Below, one piece after another: positions 34,567 through 43,669 of a stretch of DNA of 64,000 nt. Each line of letters starts with the position of its first letter. Positions within the stretch are counted from its first letter, which is position 1. Both the position numbers and the translations under genes were made by a program. The notes beneath the pieces were generated by a model. It searched no databases. It saw only the letters and a program-made list of their open reading frames with translations, and was not told the origin of the DNA. Source of the DNA: Natronomonas gomsonensis (lineage in GTDB: Archaea; Halobacteriota; Halobacteria; Halobacteriales; Haloarculaceae); NCBI RefSeq assembly GCF_024300825.1, contig NZ_CP101323.1, positions 3,410,001 through 3,474,000 on the forward strand, read 5' to 3'.

Positions 34567-34986
34567 ATGACGACACGCGTACTCGTCCCGATGGACGATT
34601 CGGAACTCGCCGAGAGCGCGCTCAGGTACGCCCTCGAAACCCACGCCGACGCCGACGTCACCGTCATGCACGTCGTCGGAGAGCCGTCGTCGATGCTCGG
34701 CGAGGCGACCGCGTTGGCGCTGGAAGATGACATCGAAGCCGCGGCCGAGGAACAGGCGAGTGAGGTGCTCGCCCGCGCCCGCGCCATCGCCGACGAATAC
34801 GACCGTGACATCGACACGGTTGTCGACATGGGCCGTCCGGGGCGGGCCATCGTCGACCGTGCGGAGTCGTTCGACACCGTCGTCATCGGAAGCCACGGCA
34901 GCTCTCTCGTCGACCGTCTGTTCATCGGCAACGTTGCCCAGACAGTGTTCCAACGGTGCCCCGTCCCGGTGACCGTCGTTCGGTAG
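34567..34986 (+). CDS. universal stress protein, single UspA domain
   Basis: 139 residues. Starts MTTRVLVPMDDSELAESALRYALE and ends in the ATP-binding UspA loop (VVIGSHGSSLVDRLFIGNVAQTVFQRCPVPVTVV), although the loop has SSL in place of the usual R-T/S-G. Usp proteins accumulate under stress and bind ATP. It lies 42 bp after the PiT gene and 100 bp before the propionyl-CoA synthase gene, all on the plus strand. Confidence 0.92.
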   Translation: MTTRVLVPMDDSELAESALRYALETHADADVTVMHVVGEPSSMLGEATALALEDDIEAAAEEQASEVLARARAIADEYDRDIDTVVDMGRPGRAIVDRAESFDTVVIGSHGSSLVDRLFIGNVAQTVFQRCPVPVTVVR

Positions 34987-35086
34987 ACCCCTCGCGGCGT
35001 CTCGTTCAGGCTGATTTACACCTCCCCTCGCGGAAATTCCTCCCATCGGCGAAGCGGTTTTGCCGTCGCGAACTACAGCGGTACGT

Positions 35087-38000
35087 GTGAACGATTCTGA
35101 TGCTCCTCGGCCGCCGGACCGAATTCGTAGCAATCCGATACGGACGGCCGACGACTGGGACGAACAGCGACGGCGCGCCCGAGAGGACCCCGGCGCGTTC
35201 CACGGCGACATCGCGAAACGCGAACTCCATTGGTTTCTCCCCGACGACGGCGCGTGGGCGAGTCTCGACGCCGACGCCGAGACGTGGACCGGCTTCGAGG
35301 GGTGTATGCCGACGGAACTCGACTACGACGCGGAATACGAACCGTGGGACGTGGCCTTCGACGATTCGGACCCGCCGCTGTATCGGTGGTTCGCCGGCGG
35401 CCTGACGAACGCCTGTTTCAACGAAGTCGACCGCCACGTTCTCGCCGGCCACGGCGAGGAAATCGCCTACCACTTCGAGGGCGACCGGTGGGACCAACTG
35501 CAAAACGACGGCCGAGGCGGGCCGGTCGTCTCCGAGGCTATCTCCCGACGGGAACTGCTGTACGAGGTCGTCGTCGCGGCCGAGGTGCTCCGTGACCTCG
35601 GCGTCGAGAAGGGCGACCGCGTCGCGCTCAACATGCCGAACGTCCCCGAGCAAATCTACTACATCGAGGCCTGCAAGCGCCTCGGCGTCGTCTACACGCC
35701 GGTGTTCGGCGGGTTCAGCGACAAGACCCTCTCGGACCGCATCGCCGAACTCGGCGCCGACGTGCTCGTGACAGCCGACGGCGGCTACCGGAACGCCGAG
35801 GTGACGCCGTACAAGGAGGCCTACGCCGACCCGGCCCTGGAGGAGTACCTCCCGACGGAGACCGTTCTCGATGTCGTCGACCGGACGCTTTCGACCCTCG
35901 ACCTCTCCGAGGAGCAGGCCGCGACCGTCCGCGAGGGCGTCGAATCCGCCATCGAGGGCGAGATAACCGTCGACAGAGCCGACGCGATGCGCGGTGTGGG
36001 ACACGCCCTGGATTCGCTGTCGCTGTCGCCCGAGCGGGCGTCGGCGGTGCGGACCGAACTCGCCTCGGCGCTCGTCGGTGCCGACCACGTCGTCGACGAT
36101 GTGGTGGTCGTCGAACACACCGGCCACGAGATTCAGTGCTACGAGCGGGACTCGTGGGCCCACGAGTTGGAAGCCGAGGCGGGCGAGCGCGTCCTCGAAA
36201 ACGCCCGAGACGCCGGCTTCGACGTGGAGACGCCTGAGGCGCTGGAGGAACTCTCCGACCGAGAGTTCGTCGAGGCGCTGTGGGCGAGCAACGAACCCGA
36301 ACCGGTCGACGCGGAGTACCCGCTGTTCGTCATCTTCACGAGCGGGTCGACGGGGAAGCCGAAGGGCGTCGTCCACGTCCACGGCGGCTACACCGCCGGC
36401 ATCGCACATACGATGTCGGTGTCCTTCGACGTGGTGCCGGGCGAGGACACGATATTCGTCGTCGCCGACCCCGGGTGGATTACGGGGCAGTCGTATCTCA
36501 TCAGCGCCTCGCTTTCGACGCGGACGACCGGCGTCATCGCCGAGGGGTCGCCGCTGTACCCCGACGCCGGCCGATTCACCTCCATCATCGAACGCTACGG
36601 CGTGACGGCGTTCAAAGCCGGCGTCACGTTCCTGAAGACGGTGATGGAAGACGAGGAGAACGTCGCCGACATGGAGGCGTGGTCGACCGACTCGCTGCGC
36701 GTGGCGACGTTCTGTGCGGAGCCGGTCAGTCCGGCCGTCCAGAAGTTCGGCATGGAGGCGGTGTGTGAGTGGTACATCAACTCCTACTGGGCGACCGAAC
36801 ACGGCGGCATCGTCTGGACGCACTTCTTCGGCAACGAGGACTTCGAGTTGCGCCCGGACGCCCACACCTACCCCTGTCCGTGGGTGTTCGGCGACGTGTG
36901 GCGCAAAGCGGAGACCGCAGACGGCGTCCGCTTCGAGGACGCCGACGTGGGCGAGCGCGGCGAAATCATCATCCGAGAGCCGTACCCGTATCTGATGCGG
37001 ACGGTGTGGGGCGACTTGGAGGGATGGGACCCCGAGAATCCGACCGACTGGACGGGCAACCGCCAGCGCTTCGAAGACACCTACTGGGTCGAAAAGGAGG
37101 GCGAGCTCGCCTACCTGCAGGGCGACGTGGCAAAGCAGTACGACGATGGTTCGTTCTCCCTGCACGGTCGCTCCGACGAGGTCATCAACGTCTCCGGCCA
37201 CCGGATGGGCACCGAGGAACTGGAGGGCGCGATGTTGCGCGACAAGCAACTGAACCCGGAGACGCCGGTCGCAAACGTCGTCGTCGTGGGCGCGCCCCAC
37301 CACGAGCAGGGTCTCGTTCCGGTCGCCTTCGTCCAGACGCGGGAGGGGACGGAACTGACCACGGAGGTCGAACGCCGGCTGGCCCGCCTCGTCAGAGAGG
37401 AGAAAGGCGTCGTCGCGGTGCCCGATTCGTTCATCGAGGTCGAGGCGTTCCCCGAGACCCGCTCGGGGAAGTACATGCGCCGAATGCTGACGGCGATGCT
37501 GTCGGGTGAGGACCCCGGCGACACGACGACGCTGAAGAACCCGGGGGCGGTCGAGGCGATTCGGCCGAAGGCCGAGCGGTGGCGGCGACGGCAGCGCATC
37601 GCCCGCGAACAGGAGGTTCTCGACGAGTATCGGTTCTTCACGGTGCAGTACAACACGGTTCCGGGGGCCGATGCGGACGTGGCGACGGTCGTCATCGACA
37701 ACCCGCCGGTCAACGCGCTCACCGAGCGGGCGCTGGACGAACTCAACACCGTCGCGAACCACCTCGACCGCCGCGAGGACGTGGACGCGGTCGTCCTCGC
37801 CAGCGAGAGCGAGGCGTTCGTCGCCGGCGCCGACATCGAGCAGTTCCTCGAAGAGGTCCACGAGGCCGACACCGCCCGGACGCTGGCGACGAAGGCCCAC
37901 GAGGCCTTCCGGAAACTGGAGACGCTCTCGGTACCGGTCGTCGCGGCCGTCAACGGCGTCGCCCTGGGCGGCGGCAACGAACTGCAGTTGGCGACCCACT

Positions 38001-40477
38001 ACACCGTCGCCGACGACCACGCCGAGTTCGGGCAACCGGAACTCCGGTTGAACCTCATCCCCGGCTACGGCGGCACTCAGCGCCTGCCGCGAGTCCTCGC
38101 CGAGGAGCGCGGAACGGAGGGTATCGTCGACGCGGTGACGATGATAACGAACGGCCGGTCGGTCGACGCCGACGACGCCGAGGCGATGGGACTTATCGAC
38201 GAGGTGGCGACCGAAACGACGGCCCGGTCGCGGGCGGCGGCGCTCGCACGGGCCCACGTCCGCGGCGAAACGGCGACGCTTCGCGACGCCCAGGAGGACC
38301 GAGGGGCCGCTCGCGAGCGCTGGCGGACGCCCGGCGAGTTCGACGAAGATGTCCTCGACGACCCTGACGTGGCTCGCAACCGACGGCAGTGTGAACACGC
38401 GAGCGCCGGCCGGGCGGCCGCCTTCGACCGCGCTGTCGACGCCATCCGGACGGGCTTCGAGGACGGCATCGAGACGGGGTATGCGACCGAAGCAGAGCAC
38501 TTCGGGGCCGCCGTCGTCGACCCCGACGGTGGCAAGACCGGCATCGAGAAGTTCCTCGACAAGCGAAGCGAGCCGTTGCCGCTTCGACCACGGGAGGCTC
38601 CCGGTATCGAGGACGCCGAGGAGCTAATCGACTCGGGCGAGGCCATTCCCGTCGGCGAGCCGTTCTACCCCGGCGTCGACGAGGTCCCAGATTGGCAGTT
38701 CGGCTTCGCCGTCGAGAAGGCCCCCGAGACGGGCGAACCGAACCACGGCGACCCACTCGAGGCGGAACTCGAGGGTGTCTACCCGGTCGAAGAGCCCGGT
38801 CCCAACGAGGTGTTGTTGTACGTCCTCGCCAGCGAGGTGAACTTCAACGACATCTGGGCGGTGACCGGCATCCCCGTCAGCCAGTTCGACAACCACGACA
38901 GCGACCGCCACATCACCGGAAGCGGTGGCGTCGCCCTCGTCGTCGAGCAGGGGGCGGCCGTCCGCGGGCAGGGCCGCGTACAGGTCGGCGACCTCGTCAC
39001 CGTCTACTCGGGACAGAGCGACCTGCTGTCGCCGCGGATGGGCTTGGACCCGATGTACGCGGGTTTCAGCATCCAAGGCTACGAGGAACCCGACGGCAGT
39101 CACCAGCAGTTCATGGTCGCACAGGGGCCGCAGGTCCATCCGATTCCGGCCGAGGCGACGTTGGAAGAGGCCGGCTCGTACGTCCTCGCGCTCGGGACGG
39201 TGTATCGGGCGCTGTTCACCACCCTCGACATCGAATCGGAGACGGCGATGTTCGTCGAGGGCGGCGCGACCGGCACCGGCTGGGAATCCGTCCGGACCGC
39301 CACGCGCAACGGCGTCTCGGTGACCGGCCTGTGTTCGAGCGCCGACCGGGCCGACCGGATTCGCTCCGCTGGCGCTCAGGCCATCGACCGCACCGAAGCG
39401 CCGTACGACGACATCTGGGGGCCGATTCCCCGCGACCCCGAGGCGTGGGGCGACTGGAAGGAAGCCGGCCAGCCGTTCGTCGAGGCGTTCGAATCACACC
39501 ACGGCACGCGTGCGGATTACGCGGTGAGTCACGCCGGCGAGCAGTCCTTCCCCCGAACCTTCCAGACACTCGGGGAGGGCGGCACGCTCACCTTCTGGGG
39601 TGCCTCGACGGGCTACGAGTTGACGTTCCTCGGCAAGCCCGGCAGCGAGACGCCCGAGACGATGTTCGACCGCGTCGATTTGCGTGCCGGCGACGGCGTC
39701 GTCGTCTACTACGGCACCGATACCGGCCCCGACGATGTTCTGGACGAGGTGGGGTTGCGAGCAATCGAGGCGGCCCGCGAGAAAGACGCGACCGTCGTGG
39801 TCGTCGCCTACACCGACGAGCAACGGGAGTTCGTCGAATCGCTCGGCTACGGGGATTCCGTCGCCGGCAGTTACTCCATCGAAGGGTTACAGCGCCGCGA
39901 GGACGACTTCGAGTGGCCCGAGACGATGCCGGAACTGCCCCATCCACAAGCCGACCCCGAGGCGTTCAAGCAGGCCGTCCAGGCCTACACCGATTCGGCG
40001 TTCAAGCCGCTCGGGAAGGCAATCGGCGAACACCTCCGGACGCCGGAGAACCCACGCGGCTACCCGGACGTGGTGTTCGAACGCGCCGGGCAGGACTCGC
40101 TTGGCGTCTCGACGATGCTCGTCCGCCCCCACACAGGCCGCGTCGTCTACAGCGAGAGCCTCGAAGACCGGCGGTACTCGTTTTACGCGCCGCAGGTCTG
40201 GATGCGCCAACGCGAGATTCACATGCCGACCGCGTCGATTCTCGGCAGTCACCTGTCGAACGCCTACGAGGTCCAGCAGTTGAACGCCGCTATCGACGCC
40301 GGCGCTCTCGACATCACGACTCCCGAACTGGTCGACTGGGAGGACCTCCCCGATGCCCACCAGGCGATGTGGGACAACGAACACGACGCCGAGTCCTACG
40401 TCGCGAACCACGCTCTGCCGACCGACGGACTTCGAACACGAGACGAACTGTTCAAAGCGTGGGGGCGGAAGGAGTGA
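35087..40477 (+). CDS. trifunctional propionyl-CoA synthase-like fusion (3-hydroxypropionyl-CoA synthetase / dehydratase / acryloyl-CoA reductase)
   Basis: 1796 residues from GTG 35087 (a TTG at 35060 is in frame). Three enzymes are fused in the order and size of bacterial propionyl-CoA synthase. (1) Residues 1-830 are an acyl-CoA synthetase: P-loop FTSGSTGKPKG near 417, GRSDEVINVSGHRMGTEELE, and catalytic Lys795 in SGKYMRR. About 190 residues separate the TADGGY region from the P-loop, longer than in acetyl-CoA synthetase. (2) About 860-1130 is an enoyl-CoA hydratase: oxyanion-hole blocks AGADIEQFLEE and NGVALGGGNELQLA, and Glu in EFGQPELRLNLIPGYGG. (3) About 1200-1796 is an MDR enoyl-CoA reductase of the crotonyl-CoA reductase/carboxylase type: NFNDIWAVTGIPVS, ITGSGGVALVV, and nucleotide-binding FVEGGATGTGWESV. 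The expected reaction is 3-hydroxypropionate + CoA + ATP + NADPH to propionyl-CoA, with toxic acryloyl-CoA kept internal. Confidence 0.9.
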   Translation: MNDSDAPRPPDRIRSNPIRTADDWDEQRRRAREDPGAFHGDIAKRELHWFLPDDGAWASLDADAETWTGFEGCMPTELDYDAEYEPWDVAFDDSDPPLYRWFAGGLTNACFNEVDRHVLAGHGEEIAYHFEGDRWDQLQNDGRGGPVVSEAISRRELLYEVVVAAEVLRDLGVEKGDRVALNMPNVPEQIYYIEACKRLGVVYTPVFGGFSDKTLSDRIAELGADVLVTADGGYRNAEVTPYKEAYADPALEEYLPTETVLDVVDRTLSTLDLSEEQAATVREGVESAIEGEITVDRADAMRGVGHALDSLSLSPERASAVRTELASALVGADHVVDDVVVVEHTGHEIQCYERDSWAHELEAEAGERVLENARDAGFDVETPEALEELSDREFVEALWASNEPEPVDAEYPLFVIFTSGSTGKPKGVVHVHGGYTAGIAHTMSVSFDVVPGEDTIFVVADPGWITGQSYLISASLSTRTTGVIAEGSPLYPDAGRFTSIIERYGVTAFKAGVTFLKTVMEDEENVADMEAWSTDSLRVATFCAEPVSPAVQKFGMEAVCEWYINSYWATEHGGIVWTHFFGNEDFELRPDAHTYPCPWVFGDVWRKAETADGVRFEDADVGERGEIIIREPYPYLMRTVWGDLEGWDPENPTDWTGNRQRFEDTYWVEKEGELAYLQGDVAKQYDDGSFSLHGRSDEVINVSGHRMGTEELEGAMLRDKQLNPETPVANVVVVGAPHHEQGLVPVAFVQTREGTELTTEVERRLARLVREEKGVVAVPDSFIEVEAFPETRSGKYMRRMLTAMLSGEDPGDTTTLKNPGAVEAIRPKAERWRRRQRIAREQEVLDEYRFFTVQYNTVPGADADVATVVIDNPPVNALTERALDELNTVANHLDRREDVDAVVLASESEAFVAGADIEQFLEEVHEADTARTLATKAHEAFRKLETLSVPVVAAVNGVALGGGNELQLATHYTVADDHAEFGQPELRLNLIPGYGGTQRLPRVLAEERGTEGIVDAVTMITNGRSVDADDAEAMGLIDEVATETTARSRAAALARAHVRGETATLRDAQEDRGAARERWRTPGEFDEDVLDDPDVARNRRQCEHASAGRAAAFDRAVDAIRTGFEDGIETGYATEAEHFGAAVVDPDGGKTGIEKFLDKRSEPLPLRPREAPGIEDAEELIDSGEAIPVGEPFYPGVDEVPDWQFGFAVEKAPETGEPNHGDPLEAELEGVYPVEEPGPNEVLLYVLASEVNFNDIWAVTGIPVSQFDNHDSDRHITGSGGVALVVEQGAAVRGQGRVQVGDLVTVYSGQSDLLSPRMGLDPMYAGFSIQGYEEPDGSHQQFMVAQGPQVHPIPAEATLEEAGSYVLALGTVYRALFTTLDIESETAMFVEGGATGTGWESVRTATRNGVSVTGLCSSADRADRIRSAGAQAIDRTEAPYDDIWGPIPRDPEAWGDWKEAGQPFVEAFESHHGTRADYAVSHAGEQSFPRTFQTLGEGGTLTFWGASTGYELTFLGKPGSETPETMFDRVDLRAGDGVVVYYGTDTGPDDVLDEVGLRAIEAAREKDATVVVVAYTDEQREFVESLGYGDSVAGSYSIEGLQRREDDFEWPETMPELPHPQADPEAFKQAVQAYTDSAFKPLGKAIGEHLRTPENPRGYPDVVFERAGQDSLGVSTMLVRPHTGRVVYSESLEDRRYSFYAPQVWMRQREIHMPTASILGSHLSNAYEVQQLNAAIDAGALDITTPELVDWEDLPDAHQAMWDNEHDAESYVANHALPTDGLRTRDELFKAWGRKE

Positions 40478-40638
40478 GACGGAGACGGTCGTAACGACCC
40501 ACTGCGGCCTCACACCAGCGTTCTGTCAGGTCAAGGTTCATTCTGCGTACGCCCCACAGTTAACAACTTTCATCGGCAAACGACGAAAACTTGATATGTA
40601 GATTTTTCACCCGAGGGTGGCAACTCCCATGTTGACGC

Positions 40639-42030
40639 ATGCTGCCCTCCAACCGAATTTCGCGTCGACAGTTCGCTACGATACTTGCCACGACGGGTGT
40701 CAGTTCACTCGCCGGGTGCTCGAACGACTCCGAGACTGGCGGGACGCCCACGCCGGACGACGCCACCCCATCCGGCACACCGGATGAAGGGGACTCTAGT
40801 GTCCCCCTCGCCGCAATCGAGCAACAGTCGGTCCCCGTCGAGTTTTCGGCTTCGTCCGACGGATTCGACACCGTCGCTTCGACCGTCTCGACGGCACCGA
40901 TAGTCGGCATCGGTGAGAACTCCCACGGGGTGCGAGAGTTCAAAACCGCGCCGTACCACTTGATTCGGCGACTCGTTTCGAATCACGGGTATCGACTGAT
41001 TGCGATGGAAGGGACGCTCGGTGATTTCGAAGCAATCAACGAGTACGTCACGGGTGGCGACGGACGCCTCGAAGCGGCGATGTCGTCGTTGGACTTCTAC
41101 TTCTGGCAGACAGCGGGTCTCCGAGAGCTCTTCGGGTGGCTTCGGGAGTTCAACGAGGGGCGCTCCTCTGACGACCAAGCCGTCGTCTACGGGTACGACG
41201 CCCAGTTCTACGATACGAACGCCGAGGCGATTCGCTCGTATTTCGAGGCGGTCGATTCGGAGTATCTGAGCGAGATAACGGACAGATTGGAGCCGCTCAC
41301 GGTGCCGCCCTCGGAGAAGTCGGATGCCGAGTTCATCACCGACGACCGTGTCTCGTTCCTCGAAGAACTCCGAGAACGGCTCCGGACGAAGAAATCAACG
41401 TACGTCGACCGGCGTTCGCTGTCGGCGTGGCAACTGACGATGCGACACGTCTGGACGCTCGAACGGGGACTGCGGTTCTTCGAGACGAGCCACCAAGAGG
41501 GGACCGCCCACGCCGAGGCGCTCCGTGACGAAGCGATGGCGCGGAACGTTTCGTGGCTGCGTGACTGGACGGGCGCCGACCGCGCCGTCGTCTTGGGGAA
41601 CTCCAATCACACGATGCGGGGCTACCGCGGGTCGGGCGAGACAAACGCGCGAATGGGCCAGCACCTAACCGACGAGTTCGGGGCGGACTACTATTCGCTC
41701 GGACAACTGTTCGGCACCGGGTCGTTTGGCGTCCCGACGAATCACGCTCGGACCGAATTCAAGTCCTTCGACCTTGGCGAGCCGATAGACGGAACGCTTG
41801 CAGCGACGTTCGTGTCGGCCTCGAACTCACGGCTCTTCCTCGATTTCGACGACGCTCGAAACGACGCGAACATCGACCGATGGCTGGGTGGCATCTCCGA
41901 GATTCAGTTCTCGGTTCCGCGCGCCGCCAAGCGAGGGTCCGTCCCCTTGCCGGCATCCCCCGGTGACACCTACGACGGTGTTCTGTTCGTCCAAAACGTC
42001 ACGCCGGCGCAGTTCACATCCGGAGAGTAG
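40639..42030 (+). CDS. exported erythromycin-esterase-family lipoprotein
   Basis: 463 residues. The N-terminus combines a twin-arginine motif (SRRQFATIL) with a lipobox ending in LAGC, so it is a Tat lipoprotein. A Thr/Pro/Asp-rich linker (residues 35-55) follows. The body matches the erythromycin esterase/EreA-like family: IVGIGENSHGVREF (active-site His), IAMEGTLGDFEAINEYV (Glu), and AVVLGNSNHTMRGY (second His). The true substrate in an archaeon is unlikely to be a macrolide, since macrolides do not target these ribosomes well. The upstream AT-rich AACTTGATATGTAG supplies a TATA-like box. Confidence 0.88.
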   Translation: MLPSNRISRRQFATILATTGVSSLAGCSNDSETGGTPTPDDATPSGTPDEGDSSVPLAAIEQQSVPVEFSASSDGFDTVASTVSTAPIVGIGENSHGVREFKTAPYHLIRRLVSNHGYRLIAMEGTLGDFEAINEYVTGGDGRLEAAMSSLDFYFWQTAGLRELFGWLREFNEGRSSDDQAVVYGYDAQFYDTNAEAIRSYFEAVDSEYLSEITDRLEPLTVPPSEKSDAEFITDDRVSFLEELRERLRTKKSTYVDRRSLSAWQLTMRHVWTLERGLRFFETSHQEGTAHAEALRDEAMARNVSWLRDWTGADRAVVLGNSNHTMRGYRGSGETNARMGQHLTDEFGADYYSLGQLFGTGSFGVPTNHARTEFKSFDLGEPIDGTLAATFVSASNSRLFLDFDDARNDANIDRWLGGISEIQFSVPRAAKRGSVPLPASPGDTYDGVLFVQNVTPAQFTSGE

Positions 42031-42046
42031 CTGTCTTGGCCCTCGG

Positions 42047-42502
42047 CTACGTCGGAAGGTTTGCAACCAGAATCACCGCTCCGATGACGAGGAAGAGGAC
42101 GGTCGTGACGATGGCGTACCAAAGGACTCCCACTCCGAGTGCGATTCGCCCGCTCAATCCATCGCCAGCCGGTGACCAGATGCCGCGGGCTGGAAGCGTT
42201 CGGAGCGCCGCAATCGCTCCGGCGCTCGGAACGGCAAGGTTCACGATGATGACGCCGCCGACGATTGCGGCCACGTCGCCTCCGGTGACCATCCCTATCC
42301 CTGCTGCGAGGAGGAACACGGCGAGATACGATAGACACTGAACCAGGAGTATTCCCACTCCGAGGAGAGCGTAATTCAGGGCCATCCAGCGCGTCGGCCA
42401 AACGAACAGTGCCCGGAGGCGCTCGACGACCAACAACGGAGACCAGACGAACAGCACGACGGCTGTAAACACGGCGACGGCGCCCAATTCAGTCGACACC
42501 AC
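42047..42502 (-). CDS. four-helix membrane protein of unknown function
   Basis: 151 residues starting at GTG 42502 (the GTG at 42499 is equally possible). Hydrophobic segments lie at about residues 5-25, 40-70, 75-98 and 125-148, separated by short charged loops. There is no catalytic motif. A TATA box (TTTTATTC on the minus strand, 42527-42534) is 25-32 bp upstream, consistent with a leaderless GTG start. Just upstream of that TATA is the inverted repeat at 42546-42564, so this gene is a predicted member of the GTTTCA regulon. Confidence 0.75.
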   Translation of the reverse strand: MVSTELGAVAVFTAVVLFVWSPLLVVERLRALFVWPTRWMALNYALLGVGILLVQCLSYLAVFLLAAGIGMVTGGDVAAIVGGVIIVNLAVPSAGAIAALRTLPARGIWSPAGDGLSGRIALGVGVLWYAIVTTVLFLVIGAVILVANLPT

Positions 42503-42545
42503 ACGACGCCTCTACTTTGTTGATATGAATAAAACGCGGTCCTCT

Positions 42546-42564
42546 GTTGCAGTCTCTGAAACAC
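42546..42564 (-). promoter_or_regulatory. GTTTCA-N5-TGAAAC-type upstream element (one mismatch)
   Basis: TGTTGCA-GTCTC-TGAAACA, an inverted repeat with one mismatch. It ends 12 bp from the TATA box of the 42047-42502 gene. The TGAAACACTGC extension is shared with the site at 44377-44395. Confidence 0.6.
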
Positions 42565-42711
42565 TGCCCGGAAATGTAGGCCCCCGCGTTCGCTATGGAG
42601 GGTGCGGACACCGCCACGAAACCGGTTCCGAACGGTGCTTGCTGGCTTCGAATCGTCGTTCCGGTGTGTGTCGATTCATCGACTGACAAACGGTCTCGTA
42701 CATCACCGAAG

Positions 42712-42730
42712 CGTTTCAGGGCCTGAAACG
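42712..42730 (+). promoter_or_regulatory. GTTTCA-N5-TGAAAC upstream element (perfect palindrome)
   Basis: CGTTTCAGG-G-CCTGAAACG, a perfect 19-bp palindrome. It ends 12 bp before the TATA-like TGATAA (42743-42748), which is itself 27 bp before the ATG of the lipoprotein gene at 42775. Confidence 0.7.
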
Positions 42731-42774
42731 GTGCTCGGTGACTGATAACCCCTGCGTGTGGAGGTGTCGTTGCT

Positions 42775-43317
42775 ATGCCATCGGACAACGGTACGTTGCA
42801 GTCCGCAGTTGCATCAGGAGTCGGTCGACGTCGATTTCTCGCCTTCAGCACGAGCGCAGCGGTCGCTGGGTTCGCCGGTTGTACGCACCTGATGAACAGC
42901 CTTGGAAGCCTAGTTCTCGACGACGTAAACCTGTTCAACGAGACGAACGAGGTGCGGGCAGGGTCGATTCAGGTTACCGACCCGAACGACGAACCCGTCC
43001 TCGACGAGCAGTTCGAACTCGCGGCGAGTGACGAGGAAGACGACGCGGGCAGCGAGGGAACCGACGACCCCGACGAAAACGGTGACACCACCTACGGAGA
43101 CGTCCTGACGGACGCCGGGGCGTATACGATTACGCTCGATTTGGATGAGGACAGCGAAATAAACGGCGTCGGGTCGGCCGAACGGTCGGTGGATGTCACC
43201 GCGCCGGCGGACGAACACATCGTCGTCGGTCTCGGTGTCGGTAGTTCGGAGAACCCCATCGAGATAACGGTCATCGAAGAACTCAGCGACCTCGAAGACG
43301 CCGAGAGCAGTTCCTGA
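42775..43317 (+). CDS. Tat-exported lipoprotein of unknown function
   Basis: 180 residues. The N-terminal GRRRFLAFSTSAAVAGFAGC has a twin-arginine-like motif, a hydrophobic core and a lipobox Cys near residue 36. The mature part contains a roughly 75-residue carboxypeptidase-regulatory-like or Ig-like beta region: GSIQVTDPNDEPVLDEQFEL, then an acidic loop, then GAYTITLDLDED. No catalytic residues. Downstream of the perfect palindrome at 42712-42730 with leaderless spacing. Confidence 0.78.
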   Translation: MPSDNGTLQSAVASGVGRRRFLAFSTSAAVAGFAGCTHLMNSLGSLVLDDVNLFNETNEVRAGSIQVTDPNDEPVLDEQFELAASDEEDDAGSEGTDDPDENGDTTYGDVLTDAGAYTITLDLDEDSEINGVGSAERSVDVTAPADEHIVVGLGVGSSENPIEITVIEELSDLEDAESSS

Positions 43318-43332
43318 TTCCGTCGCCGCCGA

Positions 43333-43602
43333 CTAGCCAAGCAGCAATCGGACGGCGATTCCAGTTGCCCACACGAACGTCCCAAAGACGAGTACGTACG
43401 TCATCGGTCCGTACTCCGTCACAATCGGGTTTGCTTCGTATCGAACGAAACCGTATACCGCACCGACGAACAGCACGATACCACCACTGGCCTGCAGCAC
43501 CGTGGCCGCTGTCGCTTGGAGTGGTTCGGTCGTTCCGATTTGCGCCAACAGCAGGATGCTAACCACGAGAAAACAGGCCGATACCAGACGGGATGGATGC
43601 AT
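43333..43602 (-). CDS. small three-helix membrane protein
   Basis: 89 residues with three hydrophobic segments (SRLVSACFLVVSILLLAQIG; TVLQASGGIVLFVGAVYGFVRY; MTYVLVFGTFVWATGIAVRLLLG). No motif. It lies 67 bp downstream of the AIM24 gene on the same strand and converges with the lipoprotein gene. Function unknown. Confidence 0.7.
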   Translation of the reverse strand: MHPSRLVSACFLVVSILLLAQIGTTEPLQATAATVLQASGGIVLFVGAVYGFVRYEANPIVTEYGPMTYVLVFGTFVWATGIAVRLLLG

Positions 43603-43669
43603 GGACAGAACTGACCTCTCGATTACCCTCCGACAATCGGGGACAGCGCCGCTTCAGCTCGGGGCTGGG

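Noticed and set aside
35006-38500. Long minus-strand open frame (over 1100 codons) opposite the trifunctional gene
   Set aside because: It is the antisense of a high-GC gene. Its translation is Arg/Val-rich without family motifs, and the plus-strand frame has three complete enzyme domains.
40639-42030. Antibiotic resistance interpretation of the erythromycin-esterase homologue
   Set aside because: Family similarity only; the protein is a Tat lipoprotein in an archaeon whose ribosome is not a good macrolide target, so a different ester substrate is more likely.
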